Shown: positions 41,583-51,668, numbered from the stretch's first letter. The stretch is DNA of 64,000 bases from Rhodovastum sp963804495 (GCA_963804495.1 CAWDQN010000011.1:124001-188000); one strand, 5' to 3'. The notes: a model not told the origin generated them from the letters alone. Numbers and translations are program-made.

Positions 41583-41730
41583 TCAGGGCTCTGCCGTGGA
41601 CCCACCGACCCGCGCAGCGCGCCATCGGCGCGACGGCCGGGAGGCGCTTGGAACCCATTGCTTAAGTTTCGGGGTCCAGGGGCCTCTCGGCCCCTGGCGG
41701 GTCCAGCGCAGAGCCCTGGCCTTGCTTTCT
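41583..41730. repeat. GGGGTCCAGGGG-family intergenic repeat, copy e
   Basis: It contains GGGCTCTGCCGTGGACCC, then CTTGGAACCCATTGCTTAAG and GGGGTCCAGGGGCCTCTCGG, followed by GCGGGTCCAGCGCAGAGCCC and CTTGCTTTC. It lies between the divergent htpG and helicase genes, so here it is not simply a terminator. Confidence 0.75.
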
Positions 41731-41770
41731 TCCTCTTGCGTTCCGGCCCGCAAACCCCAACCATTCCCGC

Positions 41771-44284
41771 ATGTCCGGATTCGCATTCGGCGACCTGCCC
41801 GCCAGGGTGAAGGCCGTTCTCGGTCCCACCAACACGGGCAAGACGCATCTGGCCATTGAGCGGTTGCTGGCGCATGCGTCCGGCATCATCGGCTTTCCGT
41901 TGCGCCTGCTGGCGCGCGAGAACTACGACCGTATGGTCGCTCGCAAGGGTGCAAGGCACGTGGCGCTGATCACCGGCGAGGAAAAGATCATCCCGCCGGA
42001 CGCGCGCTGGTTCTCCTGCACCACCGAGGCGATGCCGCTTGACCGTCATGTCGAGTTCGTCGCGGTGGACGAGATCCAGCTCTGCGCCGACCCGGACCGC
42101 GGCCACGTGTTCACCGACCGGCTGCTGCACGCGCGCGGCATGGTCGAAACCATGTTCCTCGGCGCCGAGACCATCCGCCCGCTGCTGCAGCGGCTGGTGC
42201 CGCAGGCGGTGGTGGAAACCCGGCCGCGGCTGTCGCAATTGATGTATGCCGGCCCGACCAAGCTCGCCCGGGTGCCGCCGCGCACCGCCGTGGTGGCGTT
42301 CAGCGCCGCCGAGGTTTACGCCATCGCCGAGTTGATCCGCCGCCGGCGCGGCGGCTGCGCGGTGGTGATGGGACGGCTGTCGCCACGCACGCGCAACGCC
42401 CAGGTGGCGCTGTACCAGGACAAGGAAGTGGATTTCCTGGTGGCGACGGACGCCATCGGCATGGGGCTGAACATGGATGTCGACCATGTCGCCTTCGCCC
42501 GGCTCGGCAAGTTCGACGGCCACCGGCCGCGGGCACTGAATGCCCCCGAAGTGGCGCAGATCGCCGGGCGGGCCGGGCGGGGGATGCGCGACGGCACCTT
42601 CGGCACCACCGCCGATTGCCCGCCGTTGCCGCAAGACATCGCCGAGGCGGTGGAGACGCATAGTTTCGAGCGGCTGGAGCAGGTGTGCTGGCGCAACAGC
42701 GCGCTGGATTTCTCCCACGTGGATGCGCTGCTGGCCACGCTGCAGGCGTCGCCGCCCGGTCCCGGCCTGGTGCGCGGCAACGACGCCACCGACCTGCAGA
42801 CCCTCGCCGCGCTGACGCGCGAGCCGGAGATGCGCGACCTGGCGCGCGGCCGGGCGCGGGTGCGGCTGTTGTGGGAAGCCTGCCAGATTCCGGACTTCCG
42901 CAAGCTGGCGGAGGACAGCCATATCCGCCTGTGCGGCCGCGTGTTCGGCCATGTGGTGCGCGACGGACGTTTGCCGACCGACTGGCTGGCCACCCAGATC
43001 GCCGCCCTGGACCGGGTGGACGGCGATATCGACACGCTGATGCAGCGGCTCTCCGGGGTGCGGGTGTGGTCATACATCGCCGCCCGTGCCGACTGGGTGG
43101 CGGACGCGCCGCACTGGCAGGGCCGCGCCCGTGAGGTTGAGGACCGGCTGTCCGACGTGCTGCACGAGCGGCTGACCACCCGCTTCGTCGACCGCCGCGC
43201 CGCCCACCTCATGCGCCGGCTGGAGGCGGGCGAGGGCGAGGCTTTGCTGTCGGCGGTGACGCGGCGCGGCGAAGTGGTGGTGGAAGGCCACAATGTCGGC
43301 CACGTGGCGGGGTTCGGCTTCGTGCCCGACCCGATGAGCGAAGGCGCGGCGCGGCGGCTGGTGGTGCGGGCGGCGCGGCGGGCGCTGCGCGAGGAGATGC
43401 CGCTGCGGGTCGGCCGGCTGGAGTCCGAGCCGGATGCGGGGTTCACCTGGCTGCCCGGCCAGCAGATCACCTGGGCGGGGGCGCCGGTGGCGCGGCTGCG
43501 CCCCGGCGCCGACGCCCTGCGCCCGCTGGTGGAGGTGCTCGACAGCGAATACCTCGACGGGCCGTCGCGCGAGCGGGTGCGGCTGCGGCTGCAGCGTTTC
43601 ATCGATGCCCAGGTGCGCGGCGCCCTGTCGCCGCTGGTCGCCGCCGCCGCCGCCGCCGATGCCGATGGCGCGCTGCGCGGGCCGCTGCACCGGCTGGTCG
43701 AAGGGCTGGGCGTGGTGCCGGGGGCGACCGAGGACGAGATCGCCCCGGCGCTGCGCGGGCGGCTGAAGGCGCTGGGCGTGCGGGCCGGGCGGCATGCGTT
43801 GTTCGTGCCGGCACTGCTGAAGCCGCGCGCGGCGCCGATGCGCGCGCTGTTGTGGGCGCTGCGGCGCGGCGTGGCGGCGCCGGACCTGCCGGCGCCGGGG
43901 CTGGTGTCGATGCCCCCGCCGCCGGACTGGCCGGAGGGTTTCGCCGCCGCGATGGGCTGGGTGGCGGCGGGGCCGCTGCTGGTGCGGCTGGACGTGGCCG
44001 AGCGGATCGCCGCCGAGCTGGATTTCGCCGCCCGGATCCGCCCTGCACCGGTGCCGGCTGACCTCGCCTCGCGGCTGTCGGCCAGGCCGGAGATCGTGCC
44101 CGCAGTGCTGCGCGGCCTGGGCTTCCGGTTGATCCCGGCGGGTTCCCTGGCGGAGGGCCAGTTCGGGCCGCCGATGCCGGCGATGGCGGCTCGGTTGCGC
44201 CGCCGGCCGCCGGAAGCACCGCCCAAACGCCGCCCGCCGCATGCCGACCACCCTTTCGCCGCCCTGGCGGCCTTGCGTGGTTGA
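41771..44284 (+). CDS. Suv3/MgpS-like SF2 RNA helicase
   Basis: The 837-aa protein shows superfamily 2 helicase motifs: GPTNTGKTHLAIERLL (I), RLLARENYD (Ia), VAVDEIQL (II, DEIQ), MGRLSPRTRN (IV region), VATDAIGMGLNMD (V) and QIAGRAGRG (VI). DExQ with this motif set is typical of mitochondrial Suv3 and its alphaproteobacterial homologues, thought to act in RNA turnover. The Arg/Ala-rich C-terminal third is variable. It overlaps the S4 gene (TGATG) and opens a conserved helicase-S4-fdxA-carD run. Confidence 0.9.
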   Translation: MSGFAFGDLPARVKAVLGPTNTGKTHLAIERLLAHASGIIGFPLRLLARENYDRMVARKGARHVALITGEEKIIPPDARWFSCTTEAMPLDRHVEFVAVDEIQLCADPDRGHVFTDRLLHARGMVETMFLGAETIRPLLQRLVPQAVVETRPRLSQLMYAGPTKLARVPPRTAVVAFSAAEVYAIAELIRRRRGGCAVVMGRLSPRTRNAQVALYQDKEVDFLVATDAIGMGLNMDVDHVAFARLGKFDGHRPRALNAPEVAQIAGRAGRGMRDGTFGTTADCPPLPQDIAEAVETHSFERLEQVCWRNSALDFSHVDALLATLQASPPGPGLVRGNDATDLQTLAALTREPEMRDLARGRARVRLLWEACQIPDFRKLAEDSHIRLCGRVFGHVVRDGRLPTDWLATQIAALDRVDGDIDTLMQRLSGVRVWSYIAARADWVADAPHWQGRAREVEDRLSDVLHERLTTRFVDRRAAHLMRRLEAGEGEALLSAVTRRGEVVVEGHNVGHVAGFGFVPDPMSEGAARRLVVRAARRALREEMPLRVGRLESEPDAGFTWLPGQQITWAGAPVARLRPGADALRPLVEVLDSEYLDGPSRERVRLRLQRFIDAQVRGALSPLVAAAAAADADGALRGPLHRLVEGLGVVPGATEDEIAPALRGRLKALGVRAGRHALFVPALLKPRAAPMRALLWALRRGVAAPDLPAPGLVSMPPPPDWPEGFAAAMGWVAAGPLLVRLDVAERIAAELDFAARIRPAPVPADLASRLSARPEIVPAVLRGLGFRLIPAGSLAEGQFGPPMPAMAARLRRRPPEAPPKRRPPHADHPFAALAALRG

Positions 44285-44658
44285 TGCCGGCCGGGGCGGA
44301 GGACCGCAGCTGGCAGCGGCTGGACAAATGGCTGTGGTGCGCCCGCTTCATGAAGGCGCGCGCGGACTGTGCCCGGCTGGTCGGCGAGGGCGGGCTGCGC
44401 ATCAACCGCCAGCCGACCGACAAGCCGCACGCACGGTTGCGCCCGGGCGACGTGATCACGTTGCCGCTGCGCGGACGCGTGCTGGTGGTAGAGGTGATTT
44501 TGCTGGCCGCGCGACGGGGCCCTGCAAGTGAAGCACGTCTGCTCTACCGGGAGATAGCGGAGCGAAACAATGACGTACTGCCGACAGACCCTTGCGGCAG
44601 CGCCGAAAGAGCGGCATATCGCGCACCTGATTTCATCCCGACCAGGAGTCCGCGATGA
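44284..44658 (+). CDS. S4-domain RNA-binding protein (Hsp15/HslR-like)
   Basis: The 124-aa protein has the S4 fold: QRLDKWLWCARFMKARADCA RLVGEGGLRINRQPTDKPHA RLRPGDVITL. The E. coli homologue Hsp15 binds 50S subunits carrying stalled nascent chains. The C-terminal ~35 residues (NNDVLPTDPCGSAERAAY) are less conserved. TGATG coupling upstream and ATGA coupling to fdxA place it in one operon. Confidence 0.88.
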   Translation: MPAGAEDRSWQRLDKWLWCARFMKARADCARLVGEGGLRINRQPTDKPHARLRPGDVITLPLRGRVLVVEVILLAARRGPASEARLLYREIAERNNDVLPTDPCGSAERAAYRAPDFIPTRSPR

Positions 44659-44987
44659 CCTACGTGGTCACGGAAAACTGCATCCGCTGCAAGTACATGG
44701 ACTGCGTGGAAGTCTGCCCGGTGGACTGCTTCTACGTCGGCGAGAATATGCTGGCGATCAACCCGGACGAGTGCATCGACTGCGGCGTGTGTGAACCGGA
44801 ATGCCCGGCTGAGGCGATCGTTCCCGACAGTGACGACCGGGCCGCTGCCTGGGCGGAGACCAACCGAACCTATGCCGCGTTGTGGCCGAACATCACCCGC
44901 AAGGGGGAGCCGCCGGCGGACGCGGACGAGTGGAAGGGCAAGCCGGACAAGGCGACGTTGTTCTCGCCGGAGCCGGGCGCCCCTTAA
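44655..44987 (+). CDS. fdxA: 7Fe ferredoxin FdxA
   Basis: The 110-aa ferredoxin has two cluster motifs. The first, ENCIRCKYMDCVEVCPVDCF, is of the 3Fe-4S type; the second, ECIDCGVCEPECPAEAI, is a 4Fe-4S motif. The family tail WPNITRKGEPPADADEW is present. It is a low-potential cytoplasmic electron carrier. Start at the ATG at 44655, overlapping the S4 stop. Confidence 0.96.
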   Translation: MTYVVTENCIRCKYMDCVEVCPVDCFYVGENMLAINPDECIDCGVCEPECPAEAIVPDSDDRAAAWAETNRTYAALWPNITRKGEPPADADEWKGKPDKATLFSPEPGAP

Positions 44988-45358
44988 GGCGACCGGGCGT
45001 GCCAATGCCAAGCCGGAACAAACTGCGGGGTGCGGGCGGCGGCAAACGGGGCATGAGCGGCGCATGCGCGGCTTTGCGCTGCGACCCAGATATGCGCAAA
45101 ATGTGACGGCTGGGTGGCTGCGCCGCCTTGTGGCTCTATGATCGCGTCCCCAGATCGGTTATAATGCCTTGGTCGGCATGAAGGGCTGCGCCTGAGGTTT
45201 CTCGCTAGCGCGAGAACCTGGATGCCGTCTCCGCCTGCACCATACGGCAACTCCGCATCATCAAGGCGGCGGCCAGGATCGTTGGGCCGGTAGCTGATTG
45301 TTGTCCTGTTGACGATGCAGCGGGACATTTTGACCTATCTGAAGCCACGAGGTTGGGC
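44988..45358. other. Intergenic region between fdxA and the Ala/Lys-rich ORF
   Basis: No supported gene is present in 371 bp. It holds a hairpin GGTTTCTCGC/GCGCGAGAACC (about 45197-45220). A TATAAT hexamer lies in CGGTTATAATGCC (about 45163) without a good -35, and a TTGACG (45309-45314) is a candidate promoter element for the carD run. Confidence 0.4.
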
Positions 45359-46087
45359 ATGAAAGCGTCCGCAACCAGCGAGCGCAACGCAGAAATCCTG
45401 CTCTCCGAAGCCCCACGTCCGGCGGCGGCGCAAACCGACGGCAGGACAACGGGGACCGGCAAGAGCAGCACCGACAAGAGCATTACTGGCAAGAACGCAG
45501 CCACCCGGCCGGAAGGCGTGAAGGCCAACCTGGCGGGCGCTCCCAAGGCAGCATCGCCAAAACAAGCATCTGCGGGCGCTGCCATGAAGAAGGCCTCGCC
45601 GGCGCAAGCGGCAGCCGGCAAGGCGAAGCCGGTGCCGATGGAGTTTGCCCCGTTGCCGGAAAACCCGCCCGCGACGCCTGCCCCAGCTTCGCCGGAGCCG
45701 CTTGCCGTTTGCCCCGGGCCGGATGCCCAGGCGGCGGCGCGGCCGGATTTACCGTCGGCGGACACCGCCGCCTGCAAGCCGGAAACCCTGGCGGCGGATG
45801 TCACCGCGGCGTCCGAACAGCGCCTCGACCCGACGGAGCCCCCCGGGCAGGAGCCCGAGGCAAAGGCGCCCGACCGGAAACCGCCGGCGACGAAGCCGGA
45901 GGAAACACGCACGCTGCAGGACAACGCCACGCCCTCGTCCGGACCGGCCGCGGCCAAACCCCAGGATGCGAAGACCCAGGACGTGAGGTCTGCCGACGCG
46001 AAGATGGGCGACGTCAAGACTGCTGACGGGAAGATCGGCGAGGCCAGGAACGGCGAAGCCAACGCTGCCGACGTTCAAGGCGGGTGA
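45359..46087 (+). CDS. Ala/Lys/Pro-rich low-complexity protein upstream of carD
   Basis: The 242-aa protein starts at the ATG at 45359 and has almost no hydrophobic core. It consists of Ala, Lys, Pro, Thr and Glu runs. Its C-terminal part has degenerate repeats of the type (A/T)QDVRSADAKMGDVKTADGK. It ends 25 bp before carD in a different frame. It resembles the disordered Lys/Ala-rich N-terminal extensions found on CarD proteins of relatives (from memory), so it may be a detached extension or an independent disordered protein. Real coding is probable but not certain. Confidence 0.5.
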   Translation: MKASATSERNAEILLSEAPRPAAAQTDGRTTGTGKSSTDKSITGKNAATRPEGVKANLAGAPKAASPKQASAGAAMKKASPAQAAAGKAKPVPMEFAPLPENPPATPAPASPEPLAVCPGPDAQAAARPDLPSADTAACKPETLAADVTAASEQRLDPTEPPGQEPEAKAPDRKPPATKPEETRTLQDNATPSSGPAAAKPQDAKTQDVRSADAKMGDVKTADGKIGEARNGEANAADVQGG

Positions 46088-46112
46088 GGTCAGGACAGGC
46101 GAGCCGAGGCCG

Positions 46113-46655
46113 ATGAACGGGGCGCAGGGGTCGCGTCCGGTGATGCCTGTCCGCGCCGCCGCCAAGGAAGAGAACTTTGCCGAGGGCGACTACGTTGTCT
46201 ATCCCACGCACGGGGTGGGCAAGGTGGAGAAGATCGCCATCGAGGACATCGCCGGCCATCGCCTCGAACTGATCCATATCACCTTCGAGGAAAACCGCAT
46301 GACCCTGCGGGTGCCGGTCGCCAAGGCACGCACCGCCGGGCTGCGCAAGCTGGCGACCCAGGCTAAGTTCGACGAGGCGCTGGCCGTGCTGCGCGGCCGC
46401 GCCCGCATCAAGCGGACCATGTGGTCGCGCCGGGCGCAGGAATACGAGGCGAAAATCAACTCCGGCGACCCGATCGCCATCGCCGAGGTGGTGCGCGACC
46501 TGCACCGCAATGCCGGCCAGCCTGACCAGAGCTTTTCCGAGCGGCAGATCTACGAGTTCGCCATGGATCGCCTGGCCGCCGAACTCGCGGCCCTCGACGC
46601 CACCGACAAGCTGACCGCGGCGGCAAAGCTGGTGAACTACCTCAAGGCGGCCTGA
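46113..46655 (+). CDS. carD: CarD-family RNA polymerase-binding transcription factor
   Basis: The 180-aa protein has the CarD/TRCF-RID Tudor-like domain (FAEGDYVVYPTHGVGKVEKI, LELIHITFEENRMTLRVPVA) and the helical C-terminal DNA-binding domain (WSRRAQEYEAKINSGDPIAI AEVVRDLHRN ... FSERQIYEFAMDRLAAELA). CarD binds the RNAP beta subunit and stabilises open promoter complexes. It lies after fdxA, as usual in alphaproteobacteria. Confidence 0.95.
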   Translation: MNGAQGSRPVMPVRAAAKEENFAEGDYVVYPTHGVGKVEKIAIEDIAGHRLELIHITFEENRMTLRVPVAKARTAGLRKLATQAKFDEALAVLRGRARIKRTMWSRRAQEYEAKINSGDPIAIAEVVRDLHRNAGQPDQSFSERQIYEFAMDRLAAELAALDATDKLTAAAKLVNYLKAA

Positions 46656-46702
46656 CGCAGCGAGCCACCGGGATCGGCGGCTATACGCCCGCCACAAGGA
46701 AA

Positions 46703-46735
46703 GGGCTCCAGCCCGATAAGGCTGGAGCCCTTTTT
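46703..46735 (+). terminator. Rho-independent terminator of the carD operon
   Basis: The stem GGGCTCCAGCC / GGCTGGAGCCC (11 bp, perfect) with loop CGATAA is followed by TTTTT. It stands between convergent carD and the BI-1 gene, 48 bp after the carD stop. Confidence 0.95.
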
Positions 46736-46756
46736 CGTGAGATCCGCGTCCGCCGG

Positions 46757-47530
46757 CTATTCGTTGCGGTTGCCGAGCAGAGACAGCAGCATCTGGAACA
46801 GGTTGACGAAGTTCAGGTAGAGCCCAAGCGCGTCGTACACGCTGCGCTTGGCGGCTTCGTTCGGCCCATAGGAATAGGCGTACTGGACAAAGTCCGCCTT
46901 GATGCGCTGGGTGTCGTAGGCAATCAGGCCGGTGAACACCAGGACGCCGATGACGCTGATGGCAAACTGCAGTCCCGAACTGCCCAGGAACATATTCACC
47001 AGGCTGGCCAGGATGATGCCGAACAGCCCCATGATCAGGAAGCTGCCCATTTTTGTCAGGTCGGTGCGCGTCGCGTAGCCCCACAGGCTCATGGCCGCGA
47101 AGGTGCCGGCGGTGATGAAGAACACCCGGGCGACACTTTCGCCCGTGTAGATGACGAAGATGTTCGTCATGCTGGCGCCCATCGCCAGGCAGAACGCCCA
47201 GTACAGCGCCTGCACCGCGGTGGTGGACAGGCGGTTGACGCCGAAGTTCAGTACCAGGACGAAAGCCAGCGGCGCGAAGATGCTGATCCAGGCCAGGATG
47301 GTCGGCGAATGCACCATCCGCCCGCTTGGTGTCATTGCCAGCGGGTAGAAGAGGTCGAGCAGGCTGGTGCTGGAAATACCCAGCGCGACGATGCCGGTGA
47401 GCACCAGGCCGGACGCCATCCAGTTGTAGACGCGCAGCATGTAGGCGCGCAGGCCCGCGTCCAGTACCGCTGCCGTCTCGGCTGCGCGGGTCGCGCCCGT
47501 GTAGGTCCGATAGTCGGGACTGAAAGCCAT
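46757..47530 (-). CDS. Bax inhibitor-1 / YccA family membrane protein
   Basis: The 257-aa protein has seven transmembrane helices. It shows the N-terminal LRAYMLRVYNWMASGLVLTG, the helix pairs around FVLVLNFGVNRLS and TGESVARVFFITAGTFAAMS, and the C-terminal AYDTQRIKADF with the conserved Asp pair region, ending in LYLNFVNLFQMLLSLLG. The family includes pH-dependent calcium channels (BsYetJ) and FtsH-linked YccA; the role here is unproven. Confidence 0.94.
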   Translation of the reverse strand: MAFSPDYRTYTGATRAAETAAVLDAGLRAYMLRVYNWMASGLVLTGIVALGISSTSLLDLFYPLAMTPSGRMVHSPTILAWISIFAPLAFVLVLNFGVNRLSTTAVQALYWAFCLAMGASMTNIFVIYTGESVARVFFITAGTFAAMSLWGYATRTDLTKMGSFLIMGLFGIILASLVNMFLGSSGLQFAISVIGVLVFTGLIAYDTQRIKADFVQYAYSYGPNEAAKRSVYDALGLYLNFVNLFQMLLSLLGNRNE

Positions 47531-47625
47531 GGTCTGTGTTTTCCTCGTGAAGGGGGGATGCCTCTAGGCGTTACATTTCGGCATAGACCGGGCGCCGATC
47601 AAGCGAATTCGCCGTAATCTATGCG

Positions 47626-50124
47626 CTATTCATTCCGCAGCAACGGGGCCGCGCGGGCGCGCAACGCCGCCGCGGTGCCAACATAGCCGAAACCCAGCAT
47701 CAGCGCCACGCATCCCGCGACCGTCAGCGCCAGATGCCCAGGCAGGAACGACCAGTCGGCCCCCATGACCTTGTGCACCACTGCCCAGGAGGCCGCCGTT
47801 CCCACCGCCGCCGCCAGCAGCCCCGCGGCGACGCCCAGCACCCCGAATTCGACCAGCCAGGCGGCGCGGATCTGCCCGCGTGTGGCCCCCAGGCTTTTCA
47901 GGATCACCGCCTCCTGGATGCGCCGGCGCTGGCCCGCGGCCACCGCGCCGGCGAGCACCAGCGCGCCGGCGGCGAGCGTCACCGCCGCGGTCGCGCCCAA
48001 CGCCGCGCCGAGCTGGCCGAGCAGCTCGCCCACGGTTGCCAGCACGTCAGCCACCCGGATGCCGGACACGTTGGGCAACGCGTCCGTCACCGCCCGCAGC
48101 AGGGCGGCGTGCTCGGCCGGGTCGGCCCGGAGTGTGGCGATGTGCGTGTGCGGCGCGCGCTCCAGCAGGCCAGGGCTGGCCAGCAGGGTGAAATTGATGC
48201 CGAGCGACCCCCAGGCCACGTCGCGCAGGCTGGCCACCCGGAAGTCGATGTCGCGGCCCAGCACGTTCGCGCGGATGCTGTCGCCCACATGCACGCCCCA
48301 GCCGCGTGCCAGCACGGCGTCGAAGGATACCAGCGGCGGACCGTCGTAATCCGCCGGCCACCAGGTTCCGGCCACCAGCTTTGTGCCCTCGGGCATGGCG
48401 TGGGCGTAGGTCAGGCCGCGGTCGCCGCGCAGCGCCCAGGCGGTGTCCGGCGTTGCCGCCACCCGCTCGGCCGGCACGCCGTTCACCGCCACCACCCGTG
48501 CCCGCAGGCTGGGCACTTCGCGCAGGTCGTGCACGCCCGGTACGCCGGCGACGATGCGCCGGAATTCGTCCATCTGGTCGTTCTGGATGTCGATGAAGAA
48601 GAAGCTCGGCGCGTCCTGCGGCAGCTGGTCGATGATCTGGCGGCGGATATTGCCCTCGATCAACGCCACCGCGGCCAGGGTGGACAGGCCGAGCCCGACG
48701 GAGACCAGCATCAGCGGCGTCGGCGCCCCCGGGCGATACAGATTGGACAGGCCCAGCCGCGCCCAGGGGTAAGGCGGCGCCGGCAGCCACGCCGCCAGCC
48801 GCATCAGCGCATCCCCGCCCCAGCGGAACAGCAGCAGCGTGGTCGCCGCGCCGAGGCAGAAATAAAGCGCGAAATGACGCTCATCGGCGGTCGCCACCGT
48901 CAGCACCACCAGGGCCACCACCACCACCGCATTGGTCGCCACCAGCCAGCGCGGTGCTGGCGTCGCGTCCGGCAGCAGCGCGTCCCGGAACAGCGCCGCA
49001 CCGGGGATGCGCATGGCTCGCCCCAGCGGCCACAGGGCGAAGGCCGCCGCGGTCAGCAAACCATACGCCGCTGCCAGCAGCAGCGGCTGCAGGAACGGCC
49101 CGGTCGCCGGCACCACCGGCAGCACGCCGGCCAGCGCCATCGCCGCCAGCACCGGCAGCGCCGCCCCCGCCACCATCCCCGCGAGCACTCCCAGCGACGC
49201 CAGCGCCATCACCTGCACCAGGCACACCAAGAACACCAGACGCGGGGCCGCGCCCAGGCAGCGCAGCGTGGCGATGGTCCGCGCCCGCGCCAGCACCCAG
49301 GCATGCACGCCGTTCGCCACCCCGATGCCGCCGACCAGCAGGCTGGTCAGGCCGACCAGCGTCATGAACAGGCTGGTCCTGTCGATAAACTGGTTGACCC
49401 CCGGCGCCGCATCGCGCGCATCGCGGATGCGCCATCCCGTACCGGGGAACGCCTCCCGCAGGGCGGCAACGGTCGCCGCCACATCCGCCCCCGGCGGCAA
49501 CACCGCCCGCAGAGCGTGTTCGGCGATGGCGCCAGGCGCCAGCAGCCCGGTGCGCGGCAAGGCGCTCAGCCCGATCACCACCCGTGGCCCGAAGATCGAC
49601 GGGCTCGACACCCGGTCGGGCTCGTTTTCCAGCACCGCGCGCACGACGAACGAGCCGACCCCCAGCCGCACCGGCTCACCCGACTTGATGCCCAGGCGTT
49701 CCAGCACCAGCGGCTCCGCAACCAGGCCGTCCGCCAGCAACGGCCGCACGTCGCCGGGCGGCTCGAGCACAGCCGCGCCCAGCAGCGGCCAGGCGTCGTC
49801 CACCGCTTTCAGCTCCACCAGCAGGCGCGCGCCGGAGGGCGCCACCAGCATCGAGCGCATGGTGACCGCGTCCGACACCTGTGCCCCGCGACCGCGCAGC
49901 CACAGCCGCAGCGCATCGGGCAAATCCTGTGCCCCGCCCTGCACGGACAGGTCACCGCCCAGGATGCGGGCGCCGTCGCGGGCCAGTCCGCGCTCGATGC
50001 CCTCGCGCAAGGTGCCCACGGCGGCGATCGCCGCAACTCCCAGGGCCAGACAGGCCAGGACGATGCCAAGGCCGCGCACGCCCCCGCGCAGCTCGCGCCT
50101 CGCTAACCGGAGGATGAGGGTCAT
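47626..50124 (-). CDS. FtsX/MacB-like ABC transporter permease (YbbP type)
   Basis: The 832-aa permease starts at the ATG at 50124 (MTLILRLARRELRGGVRGLG). It has one N-terminal helix, a large periplasmic domain, and two FtsX domains with about ten helices in all, ending ALRARAAPLLRNE. It pairs with the ATPase encoded just upstream at 50274-50987. The YbbA-YbbP and TesA neighbourhood matches E. coli, where the exporter is thought to act in envelope lipid or lipoprotein handling; the substrate is not established. Confidence 0.9.
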   Translation of the reverse strand: MTLILRLARRELRGGVRGLGIVLACLALGVAAIAAVGTLREGIERGLARDGARILGGDLSVQGGAQDLPDALRLWLRGRGAQVSDAVTMRSMLVAPSGARLLVELKAVDDAWPLLGAAVLEPPGDVRPLLADGLVAEPLVLERLGIKSGEPVRLGVGSFVVRAVLENEPDRVSSPSIFGPRVVIGLSALPRTGLLAPGAIAEHALRAVLPPGADVAATVAALREAFPGTGWRIRDARDAAPGVNQFIDRTSLFMTLVGLTSLLVGGIGVANGVHAWVLARARTIATLRCLGAAPRLVFLVCLVQVMALASLGVLAGMVAGAALPVLAAMALAGVLPVVPATGPFLQPLLLAAAYGLLTAAAFALWPLGRAMRIPGAALFRDALLPDATPAPRWLVATNAVVVVALVVLTVATADERHFALYFCLGAATTLLLFRWGGDALMRLAAWLPAPPYPWARLGLSNLYRPGAPTPLMLVSVGLGLSTLAAVALIEGNIRRQIIDQLPQDAPSFFFIDIQNDQMDEFRRIVAGVPGVHDLREVPSLRARVVAVNGVPAERVAATPDTAWALRGDRGLTYAHAMPEGTKLVAGTWWPADYDGPPLVSFDAVLARGWGVHVGDSIRANVLGRDIDFRVASLRDVAWGSLGINFTLLASPGLLERAPHTHIATLRADPAEHAALLRAVTDALPNVSGIRVADVLATVGELLGQLGAALGATAAVTLAAGALVLAGAVAAGQRRRIQEAVILKSLGATRGQIRAAWLVEFGVLGVAAGLLAAAVGTAASWAVVHKVMGADWSFLPGHLALTVAGCVALMLGFGYVGTAAALRARAAPLLRNE

Positions 50125-50138
50125 GGGCGACAGCAAGG

Positions 50139-50261
50139 AAGGAAGGCCAGGGCTCTGCCCTGGACCCGACTACGCAAAGAAAATCTCTAAAAGCAATGGG
50201 GTCCAGGGGCCTCTCGGCCCTTGGCGGGGTCCAGGGGCAGAGCCCCTGGCCTTCCTTCCTT
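50139..50261. repeat. GGGGTCCAGGGG-family intergenic repeat, copy f (complete inverted form)
   Basis: The outer arms AAGGAAGGCCAGGGCTCTGCCC and GGCAGAGCCCCTGGCCTTCC face each other. The interior has CTAAAAGCAATGGGGTCCAGGGGCCTCTCGGCCCTTGG. It is inserted between the ATPase and permease genes of one presumed operon. Confidence 0.8.
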
Positions 50262-50273
50262 GCCGCCTTTCCC

Positions 50274-50987
<714 letters not shown>

Positions 50988-50988
50988 G

Positions 50989-51642
50989 ATGGCACGATAT
51001 GGCCCTCGCCGGCGGTTCCTGGAAGCGGCCGCGCTTCTGGTTTTCGCCCCGCTGGTCCTAACCGGGGTGGCGCGGGCGGCGCCGGTCCGCCTGCTGGTGC
51101 TGGGGGATTCGCTGGCTTCCGGCTATGGGCTGGCGCGCGCGGATGCGTTCCAGACCCGGCTGGCCGAGGCGCTGCGGGCGCGCGGGCATGATGTGGCGAT
51201 GGTGGACGGAGCGGTTTCCGGCGACACCACGGCGGGTGGTCGGGCGCGGCTGGACTGGGTGCTGGCGGACGGCGTGGACGCGGCGATCGTGGAACTGGGC
51301 GGCAATGACGGGCTGCGCGGGCTCGATCCGGCCGCCACGGAGGCGAACCTGACGGCGATCCTGGATGCGCTGGCGGCGCGGCGGATTCCGGTGTTGTTGT
51401 CCGGCATGGTAGCGCCGCCCAATCTGGGGCCGGAGTACGGGCGGGACTTCCGGGCGGTGTTTGACCGTCTCGGGGCGCGGCCGGGGGTGATCTACGATCC
51501 GTTCTTCCTGCTGGGGGTGGCGCGCGACCCGGCGCTGAACCAGGCGGACGGCATCCATCCCAATCCCGAGGGGGTGCGGCGGATCGTGGCGCGCTTGCTT
51601 CCCCTGGTGGAACGGCTTCTCGCCGAGATGCGCGCGTCCTGA
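50989..51642 (+). CDS. tesA: Periplasmic acyl-CoA thioesterase I / lysophospholipase (TesA-type GDSL hydrolase)
   Basis: The 217-aa enzyme has a signal peptide (RRRFLEAAALLVFAPLVLTG ... ARAAP) and SGNH blocks: LVLGDSLASGYG with the nucleophile Ser, the Gly block in GAVSGDTT, ELGGNDGLRG with the Asn, and DGIHPNPEG with the catalytic Asp/His. It hydrolyses acyl thioesters and lysophospholipids. Starts at 50986 and 50989 are adjacent ATGs; both touch the divergent ATPase ATG. This is the same divergent arrangement as tesA-ybbAP in E. coli. Confidence 0.94.
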   Translation: MARYGPRRRFLEAAALLVFAPLVLTGVARAAPVRLLVLGDSLASGYGLARADAFQTRLAEALRARGHDVAMVDGAVSGDTTAGGRARLDWVLADGVDAAIVELGGNDGLRGLDPAATEANLTAILDALAARRIPVLLSGMVAPPNLGPEYGRDFRAVFDRLGARPGVIYDPFFLLGVARDPALNQADGIHPNPEGVRRIVARLLPLVERLLAEMRAS

Positions 51643-51668
51643 GCGGGTTTGGTGGGTGGGCTGCGACG

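Noticed and set aside
45155..45175. Sigma-70 promoter at TATAAT in the fdxA-carD gap
   Set aside because: The -10 is perfect but no acceptable -35 lies 16-18 bp upstream.
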